In this document: positions 8,901-11,481 of the stretch, piece by piece
Layout: every line of letters begins with the position of its first letter
Numbering within the stretch: position 1 is the first letter of the stretch
Source: Frankiales bacterium
GTDB lineage: Bacteria > Actinomycetota > Actinomycetes > Mycobacteriales > SCTD01
Reading direction: 5' to 3'
Length of the DNA stretch: 11,481 bases
Assembly: GCA_025465145.1 (NCBI GenBank)
Contig: JAODNS010000152.1
Location: 1 to 11,481 of the forward strand
The notes under the pieces: generated by a model
Seen by the model: only the letters and a program-made list of their open reading frames with translations
Database searches by the model: none
Told to the model about the DNA's origin: nothing
Made by a program: the position numbers and the translations under genes

Positions 8901-9917
8901 GCCAGGACTGGTGAGCCGGGCGAGCACCACCGCCGCGAGCACCAGCGTCAGCGCCGCCATGTCGAGCCCGACCACCGGCGCGGCTTGCGCGAGCGAAACG
9001 CTGAGGACCCCGGACAGGCCGCTCAGGGCGCCGGCGACGCGCCACGGCTGCTTCAGCTCGCGCACGACGTCGACGCCGAGCGTTGCGGCGCGCTCGGCGT
9101 TCGCGGCGGTGGCGCGGCTGTCGAGCCCGCGTCGGCCGAGGCGGAACCGCAGAGTCACGGCGAGTAGGGCCAGCAGCGCGACGACGAGGGCGAGCACGTC
9201 GTATAGGTGGAAGCGCGCGCCGCCGCTGAGCCCGAAGCCGAGCGCCTCGTGATGCGGCGCCTGGAAGACGCCCTCCGGAACGGCAGGTCGTCCCTCCTCA
9301 CCCGTACCGGGACGCGGGCCATACGGGAACCAGCCGAACGCGTGCCAGCCGAAGACGGTGGTCGTGCGCAGGGTGACCAGCCCGCCCGCGCCGGCCGCGC
9401 CGAAGGCGAAGGCGAGGGTGGCGACGGTCGGGACGATGCGCGGGGCACGCAGGAACAGCCCGTAGACCAGCAGGAAGACCTGGCGCCCGGCGTCTGCGGC
9501 CAGGAAGACGCCCAGTGCGGCGCTGATCAGGACATTGACCACGAGCGCCCACGGGTGGTGCTGCAGCAAGAACTCGCGGAAGATGTCCGGGTTGTGCTGT
9601 AGCCGCGAGATCGAGGCGCCGGACGGGCCAAGGCAGTGACAGATCCCGTTGGCCAGCACCAGCCACTGGTTGTAGAGCACCCACAGGTAGAACAGCACTG
9701 CTGCTGCTGCTCCCAGCCCGAACTGGGCGAAGCTCAGGATGCCCGTGCGCGAGTACAGCAGGACGATGCCGATCGCGTTCAGCCCGAGGACGCTGCCGGT
9801 CACGACGCCAAGGCCGGCGATGCCCAAGGGCAGGTGGTCGGGCAGCAGCGCGACGACCACCAGCAGCCCGAGCACGAACAGCAGCTCGGGGCGGCGGAGG
9901 AGCCGGCCGGACGTCAT
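5991..9917 (-). CDS. Single-chain LivH-LivM-LivF-LivG fusion ABC transporter
   Basis: 1308 residues from ATG 9917. Four domains are normally separate proteins in branched-chain amino-acid/amide (HAAT-type) importers: a LivH-like permease (~5-380; SGxxSFAQF-like YSRTGILSFAQFG at ~55-67), a LivM-like permease (~415-715; SGWAGQVSLGQIG at ~461-473), a LivF-like ATPase (~800-1012) and a LivG-like ATPase (~1048-1300). ATPase 1 has Walker A GLNGAGKT (831-838), signature LSGGEQQ (925-931), Walker B LLVDEL (E950) and Gln982 at the switch-His position, as is usual in LivF. ATPase 2 has GPNGAGKT (1081-1088), Q-loop SFQ (Q1130), variant signature LSLGSRR (1199-1204), LLLDEP (E1223) and His1256. All key catalytic residues are present, so it should be active, with one chain forming a full core transporter. 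No substrate-binding protein gene is in the window; the substrate is unknown. ATG 9917 is preferred over GTG 9929 because AGGTGG lies 8 nt upstream. Confidence 0.9.
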   Translation of the reverse strand: MTSGRLLRRPELLFVLGLLVVVALLPDHLPLGIAGLGVVTGSVLGLNAIGIVLLYSRTGILSFAQFGLGAAAAVLFYLWVLYNQWLVLANGICHCLGPSGASISRLQHNPDIFREFLLQHHPWALVVNVLISAALGVFLAADAGRQVFLLVYGLFLRAPRIVPTVATLAFAFGAAGAGGLVTLRTTTVFGWHAFGWFPYGPRPGTGEEGRPAVPEGVFQAPHHEALGFGLSGGARFHLYDVLALVVALLALLAVTLRFRLGRRGLDSRATAANAERAATLGVDVVRELKQPWRVAGALSGLSGVLSVSLAQAAPVVGLDMAALTLVLAAVVLARLTSPGIALLASVLLGVLAQGMFWNFHSQLPFQGSLVLVIGVSLLLQRRSGSRAERDAEGIFTTAPEPRAVPRALRTAPGVNGLLRGTTFVAGLAFLAYPVITTPRQLSLGVVIVSYMVMGLSLLVVSGWAGQVSLGQIGLAAVGGYVAAIAGGSWHLPLPVALVLGALAAAAVSPVVGLPAIRLPGPFVVIMTLAFALAVPAVLLNGDLLGAALPTTLERPVLLGLDLASDRYYYWLSLLVLLASLAVVTGLRRSRLRRALIAARDNAQAAASFGLPITRLRLEAFAVAGLLAGLGGGLLAYATGGVEPDTFSATNSAVLFLIVVIGGLTAVSGPVLGAALFGLVQLAGTAALGLLTGLGTIVVLAVRPGGLAGIVFSLRDAAVRVIMHLQGHDLVQRAGGGSRIAIADRGAQAPVVPVAYRLVGDGYGPVEGTRLRTVEGAEPVPEATDAAELAQQVEAALTAISCHRLDVVYGGAVAVAGVSLTVAPGEVLAVVGLNGAGKTSLLRALAGLEPAAHGTVELAGEDVTKVFAQARAQRGLAYVPGGAAVLPTLTVRENLLVAGGDDDGIADVFRRFPALGSRAATAAGNLSGGEQQVLAVAQALLRRPQVLLVDELSLGLSPEALSSVLELLDELRTSGTAIVLVEQSISTAMSLADSALFLESGKVRYQGPAQALRDHPELFASVAFGAGGGVGGGSELARARAQQRDREVVLQVEDLSAAYGDVRVVSDVRLEVGAGEVVGVLGPNGAGKTTLFDCLSGTMPVTSGTVTLFGHDITRLSPHRRAERGLMRSFQSVRLFPSLTVRECIAVALETRLKVKSPVFAGLWLAPARVEERRVDERVADLLELLRLEAVADAPVASLSLGSRRMVDLACQLAARPKVLLLDEPSAGLAQGETELLGPLVSRISSDLDCAVLIIEHNVQVLASVAHRLVAMRAGQVIAEGAPTAVLEDPAVRSAYFGAQRGSDALTPA

Positions 9918-9925
9918 CGCTGAGG

Positions 9926-9931
9926 CCACCT
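9926..9931 (-). promoter_or_regulatory. Shine-Dalgarno of the ABC-transporter gene
   Basis: Reads AGGTGG on the minus strand, 8 nt before ATG 9917. It decides the start in favour of ATG 9917; with GTG 9929 as start the motif would lie across the start codon. It overlaps the edge of operator A by one base. Confidence 0.6.
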
Positions 9932-9950
9932 ACTGATCGATCGTTCTGTT
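9931..9950. promoter_or_regulatory. Operator A, putative TetR-family binding palindrome (ABC operon side)
   Basis: A 20-bp imperfect palindrome of the form wACnGAnCG, 2 nt, CGnTCnGTw. The arms are TACTGATCG and CGTTCTGTT, and 6 of 9 arm positions are complementary. It matches operator B at 16 of 20 bases in the same orientation. Its shape resembles palindromes known for acyl-CoA-responsive TetR regulators of actinobacteria (GA-CG-CG-TC core). It directly abuts the Shine-Dalgarno of the ABC gene, so bound repressor would block transcription start or early elongation. Seen: the palindrome and the repeat. Inferred: binding by the adjacent TetR protein. Confidence 0.7.
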
Positions 9951-9961
9951 GGGTGGCGGCA

Positions 9962-9990
9962 GCGTCCTGCCTCTGCGGTTCACATGTCAA
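9962..9990 (-). promoter_or_regulatory. Putative promoter of the ABC/MoxR operon (strong -35 only)
   Basis: A perfect TTGACA -35 hexamer lies on the minus strand at 9990-9985. With a 17-18 nt spacer the -10 would fall at about 9967-9961, where the bases (GGACGC/GACGCT) are a poor match. This placement puts the transcription start near 9955, just before operator A. The -35 sits inside a small palindrome (9982-9997). Confidence 0.4.
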
Positions 9991-9997
9991 GACAGGT
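9982..9997. promoter_or_regulatory. Small palindrome AC-n-TGTC-AA-GACA-n-GT over the -35 region
   Basis: Sixteen bases with 7 of 8 arm pairs matching (core TGTCAAGACA). It overlaps the TTGACA of the operon promoter. It differs from operators A and B, so it could be a site for another regulator or simply chance. Confidence 0.3.
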
Positions 9998-10004
9998 AGG
10001 GACA

Positions 10005-10033
10005 TTTACGGCTTGCCCTGTTCGCGCTATCCT
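10005..10033 (+). promoter_or_regulatory. Putative promoter of the tetR gene
   Basis: TTTACG (10005-10010; 4 of 6 to TTGACA) and TATCCT (10028-10033; 4 of 6 to TATAAT) are separated by exactly 17 nt. The expected transcription start is near 10040, right at the left edge of operator B (10042-10061), which fits autorepression. Confidence 0.45.
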
Positions 10034-10041
10034 CGCAGACC

Positions 10042-10061
10042 TACTGAACGGTCGCTCGGTT
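10042..10061. promoter_or_regulatory. Operator B, putative TetR-family binding palindrome (tetR side)
   Basis: A 20-bp imperfect palindrome with arms TACTGAACG and CGCTCGGTT and a 2-nt centre; 6 of 9 arm positions pair. It is the sister of operator A, with centres 111 bp apart. Its right edge touches the GGAGG of the tetR gene. Together the pair gives the repressor one site on each divergent transcript. Confidence 0.7.
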
Positions 10062-10066
10062 GGAGG
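10062..10066 (+). promoter_or_regulatory. Shine-Dalgarno of the tetR gene
   Basis: GGAGG, 6 nt before ATG 10073. It fixes the start at 10073; the frame is open back to 9953, but that extension covers the promoter and operator B. Confidence 0.7.
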
Positions 10067-10072
10067 CACGGC

Positions 10073-10687
10073 ATGTCGGTCCAGGTGACGACGCCTGCGC
10101 TGCTCCCGTCGGGCCATGACCTGACGCCGTCGAAGCGTCGCCTGTACGAAGTCGCGATCGAGCTCTTCGGGCAGCAGGGCTACCACGCGGTGTCGATCCG
10201 GGACATCGCAACCGCCCTCGGACAGCAGTCGAGCGCCATCTACTTCCACGTGAGCAGCAAGCAGGACCTCCTCTACGAGCTGGCTGTCATCGGGCACCAG
10301 GCGCACTACGAAGCGCTGCGGGACGCAGTGATGGATGCCGGCGCCGATCCTCGCGATCAGCTGACAGCCGTCGCCCGCGCGCACGTGCGTCAGCACCTGG
10401 ACTTCCCGTCGCTCGCGCGCCTCACGAACCGCGAGTTGCGCGCGCTGTCCTCCGAACACCACCAGGCTGTCGTCGCGATCCGCTCACAGGCCGAGACGCT
10501 GATCGTCGACGTCATCCAGCGCGGTGTGCGGCTCGGTGCCTTCCCAACCACCGACCCGCTCCTCGATGCCAAGGCAATCGGGGCCATGGGCATGCGCCTG
10601 CCGGAGTGGTGGACGCCGGACTCGCCGCGGTCGCGCGAGGAGATCATCGAGCGCTACGCCGGGTACGCGCTCAAGGTCGTCAGCTGA
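10073..10687 (+). CDS. TetR family transcriptional repressor
   Basis: 204 residues, a normal TetR length. The N-terminal DNA-binding domain (~18-65) is clear: AIELFGQQGYHAVSIRDIA (28-46), then the recognition helix in LGQQSSAIYFHVSSKQDLL (49-67). The ligand-binding half has the pattern LTNRELRALSSEHH (117-130), a GVRLGAF turn (151-157), an EWW motif (178-180) and an EEIIERYAGYAL tail, which is like the C-terminal domain of KstR2/FadR-type regulators of lipid or acyl-CoA metabolism. It is transcribed away from the ABC/MoxR operon and flanked by two matching palindromes, so it probably represses itself and that operon. An acyl-CoA or similar ligand is a family-based guess. The stop is TGA at 10685-10687. 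Confidence 0.92.
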   Translation: MSVQVTTPALLPSGHDLTPSKRRLYEVAIELFGQQGYHAVSIRDIATALGQQSSAIYFHVSSKQDLLYELAVIGHQAHYEALRDAVMDAGADPRDQLTAVARAHVRQHLDFPSLARLTNRELRALSSEHHQAVVAIRSQAETLIVDVIQRGVRLGAFPTTDPLLDAKAIGAMGMRLPEWWTPDSPRSREEIIERYAGYALKVVS

Positions 10688-10891
10688 TGAACCTCGCCTC
10701 GAGCGCCTGATCCGTAGAGACGGAACGAAGCGGCGCGCCACCGCGCACTCGTCGGCACAGAGCAAGATCACGTGCCATTCGCGTGCCACTAGCAGACGAA
10801 ACGGGGTCGATTTCGGCGTCACCGGCCGACACGCGACACCACCTGTGACCTGCGGTTTTAGACATAAGCGCAGTTCAGAAAGGTGCTGGCC
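10688..10891. other. Non-coding stretch between tetR and the tRNA remnant
   Basis: About 200 bases with no supported protein gene; the open frames crossing it have no recognisable motif and no ribosome site. Its base composition is slightly less GC-rich than the genes to the left (for example around 10855-10881). It holds a short direct repeat (10771-10788) and TGACCTGCGG at 10846-10855, which recurs at 10967-10976. No clear terminator for tetR is visible. Confidence 0.5.
10771..10788 (+). repeat. Two CGTGCCA direct repeats one helical turn apart
   Basis: CGTGCCA occurs at 10771-10777 and again at 10782-10788, 11 bp apart. Placed about 110 bp left of the tRNA remnant, this spacing is what integrase arm-type sites look like. 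The repeat is short, so chance is not excluded. Confidence 0.35.
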
Positions 10892-10956
10892 CCGACCTTC
10901 AAAACCGGTGAGGGCGAGCATCTCGTCCTGGCGGGTTCGATTCCCGTCCGCCTCCG
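10892..10956 (+). pseudogene. selC: 3' fragment of a selenocysteine tRNA gene (probable attachment-site core)
   Basis: From left to right: anticodon loop CTTCAAA (10897-10903) with anticodon TCA at 10899-10901; the 3' anticodon strand ACCGG; a long variable arm AGGGCGAG / CTCGTCCT (8 pairs, one G-U, 3-nt loop, 10911-10929); a T arm of 5 pairs around TTCGATT (10931-10947); and the 8-nt 3' acceptor strand CCGCCTCC plus discriminator G (10948-10956). The 8+5 acceptor/T-arm layout and the UCA anticodon are specific to bacterial tRNA-Sec. The required 5' strand GGAGGCGG is absent in the ~200 bases to the left, no D stem forms, and the left anticodon strand CCGAC mismatches the right one at the two pairs next to the loop. 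Homology therefore seems to start at or just before the anticodon loop (at most from the D-loop, ~10881). CTA follows, not CCA. It cannot make a functional tRNA as it stands. Confidence 0.75.
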
Positions 10957-10967
10957 CTACCCCGTCT

Positions 10968-10985
10968 GACCTGCGGAAACAGGTC
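10968..10985 (+). terminator. Hairpin just after the tRNA remnant
   Basis: GACCTG and CAGGTC form a 6-bp stem with loop CGGAAA, 11 bases after the discriminator base of the tRNA fragment. It could be the old terminator of the tRNA gene, but there is no T-run after it. The left arm belongs to a 10-bp direct repeat shared with 10846-10855. Confidence 0.3.
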
Positions 10986-11102
10986 TCTGGGCACTGCCGC
11001 GCCTGCTCGGTGACGGCGGGCCTCGACCCCGGCGGACCCCACACGGCCCCAATCGGCCGCGTGCACCTGATCAGACCGGCCTCTTCCCGTCCGCCGCAAA
11101 GC

Positions 11103-11122
11103 GTTGCCGTCCGTGGCCGTCC
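11103..11122 (+). repeat. Tandem 10-bp repeat
   Basis: GTTGCCGTCC is followed directly by GTGGCCGTCC (9 of 10 identical). One-turn periodicity is compatible with protein-binding arm sites on the right side of the tRNA remnant; function is unproven. Confidence 0.35.
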
Positions 11123-11155
11123 CTGGCAGCATCGGGCGCGCAGTGCCGCATTGGT

Positions 11156-11186
11156 GGGGATGACGTCCCATGACGTGGTGTAGCTC
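11156..11186 (+). repeat. Probable terminal inverted repeat of the IS256-family element
   Basis: Starts GGGGATGACGTCCC and ends GTGGTGTAGCTC, lying 28 bases beyond the transposase stop. TGACGT occurs twice, 10 bp apart (11161 and 11171). The assignment rests on resemblance and position only, because the partner repeat lies outside the window. Confidence 0.4.
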
Positions 11187-11214
11187 GTCGCGTGTTGCTT
11201 CGCGGTGATCGTGA

Positions 11215-11481
11215 CTATGCCGTCTGGAGTGCGGGCTGGTCCATCACCTCGCTCTGCTGGTCGCGTCGGGGCTCGAGGGCGGTGGGTGCGGGCGGGTTGA
11301 GTAGCGCCATGGACTCCTCGCTCAGGTAGCGGCGGTCGCTGTCTTGCCACTCGTCGTGGGCCTCGATCAGGACGCAGGCCGACAGCCGCAGCAGGGCGTC
11401 GGTGTTGGGGAAGATCCCGACGTCGTCGGTGCGGCGCTTGACCTCGCGGTTGAGCCGCTCGATCGGGTTGGTCGACCAGAT
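11215..11481 (-). CDS. IS256-family (Mutator-type) transposase, C-terminal part
   Basis: 88 codons plus TAG (11217-11215) are readable from the right edge; the N-terminal part with the first catalytic Asp residues is outside the window. The visible part begins IWSTNPIERLNREVKRRT, the highly conserved block of IS256-family transposases around the final catalytic Glu region, then DDVGIFPN, LIEAHDEW and RRYLSEESM, which are also typical. The tail (NPPAPTALEPRRDQQSEV...) is normal for actinobacterial copies. The enzyme cuts and joins the element's ends. The visible part is intact, so nothing here shows it to be dead. Confidence 0.9.
   Translation of the reverse strand: MWSTNPIERLNREVKRRTDDVGIFPNTDALLRLSACVLIEAHDEWQDSDRRYLSEESMALLNPPAPTALEPRRDQQSEVMDQPALQTA

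Larger units (their letters stand above)
10957..11155. other. Non-coding stretch between the tRNA remnant and the insertion sequence
   Basis: About 200 bases with no supported gene on either strand. It contains a hairpin (10968-10985) and a tandem 10-bp repeat (11103-11122). No integrase gene is visible. It may be the chromosomal flank of an integration site, or an attP-type arm interrupted by the insertion sequence. Confidence 0.45.
11156..11481. mobile_element. IS256-family insertion sequence, partial (one end; rest off right edge)
   Basis: The transposase C-terminus (11215-11481) runs off the right edge. Beyond its stop, the bases 11156-11186 resemble IS256-family terminal inverted repeats (the GACGTC...GTGGTGTA pattern reading inward). 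The exact outer boundary and target duplication cannot be set without the other end. Confidence 0.65.

Noticed and set aside
7362..9167. 601-codon plus-strand open frame
   Set aside because: It is antisense to the fused ABC transporter, and its translation is compositionally biased without any motif.
9953..10072. N-terminal extension of the tetR frame
   Set aside because: It would cover the predicted promoter and operator B; GGAGG fixes the start at 10073.
10864..10956. A complete, functional tRNA-Sec gene
   Set aside because: No 5' acceptor strand GGAGGCGG, no 6-bp D stem, and two mismatches next to the anticodon loop; only the 3' half is credible.
10484..11350. 288-codon minus-strand open frame
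   Set aside because: It crosses the tRNA remnant, the tetR 3' end and the insertion-sequence end, and is out of frame with the real transposase frame; no domain is visible.
1..11481. CRISPR array, rRNA or riboswitch
   Set aside because: No regularly spaced long repeats, no rRNA-like stretches and no recognisable riboswitch core were seen on reading the window.

Overview
The window is very GC-rich with dense, overlapping genes, and the protein families (LivHMFG-type ABC transporter, MoxR/DUF58/transglutaminase-like cluster, KstR2/FadR-like TetR regulator, IS256-family transposase) point to a high-GC actinomycete. Genus cannot be resolved from the sequence alone.

Layout, right to left along the minus strand. 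A divergent control region (9918-10072) separates a plus-strand TetR-family repressor gene (10073-10687) from a minus-strand gene train that runs to the left edge. The train has five genes: (1) a giant fused ABC transporter (5991-9917) that carries two LivH/LivM-type permease domains and two LivF/LivG-type ATPase domains in one polypeptide; (2) a MoxR AAA+ ATPase (4951-5994); (3) a DUF58 membrane protein (3682-4944); (4) a DUF3488/TgpA-like membrane protein with a transglutaminase-fold domain (806-3685); (5) a lipoprotein with a proline-rich linker, cut by the left edge (1-809). Three of the four junctions are ATGA stop/start overlaps and the fourth is a 6-nt gap, so this looks like one translationally coupled operon. 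Two near-identical 20-bp palindromes (16/20 identical), one just upstream of each Shine-Dalgarno sequence in the divergent region, are the likely operators of the TetR repressor. It would then control itself and the whole operon.

The transglutaminase-like protein is odd in two ways. Its domain lacks all three catalytic positions (Cys, His, Asp), with no cysteine anywhere in the extracytoplasmic part. Its C-terminus is fused to what looks like a complete lipoprotein, with a membrane segment plus lipobox at Cys785. The cluster may therefore be an export-side binding or scaffolding machine with a MoxR/DUF58 chaperone pair, linked genetically to an amino-acid/amide-type transporter. That functional link is inference.

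Right of the tetR gene is about 470 bases without a convincing protein gene. It holds a striking 3' fragment of a selenocysteine tRNA gene (about 10892-10956): anticodon loop with UCA, long variable arm, T arm and the 8-nt 3' acceptor strand are present, while the matching 5' acceptor strand is absent. This is the classic look of an integrase attachment-site remnant, and short direct repeats on both sides could be arm-type sites. The right edge (11156-11481) is the end of an IS256-family insertion sequence with the last 88 residues of its transposase. The window therefore appears to straddle one end of an integrated or rearranged accessory segment.
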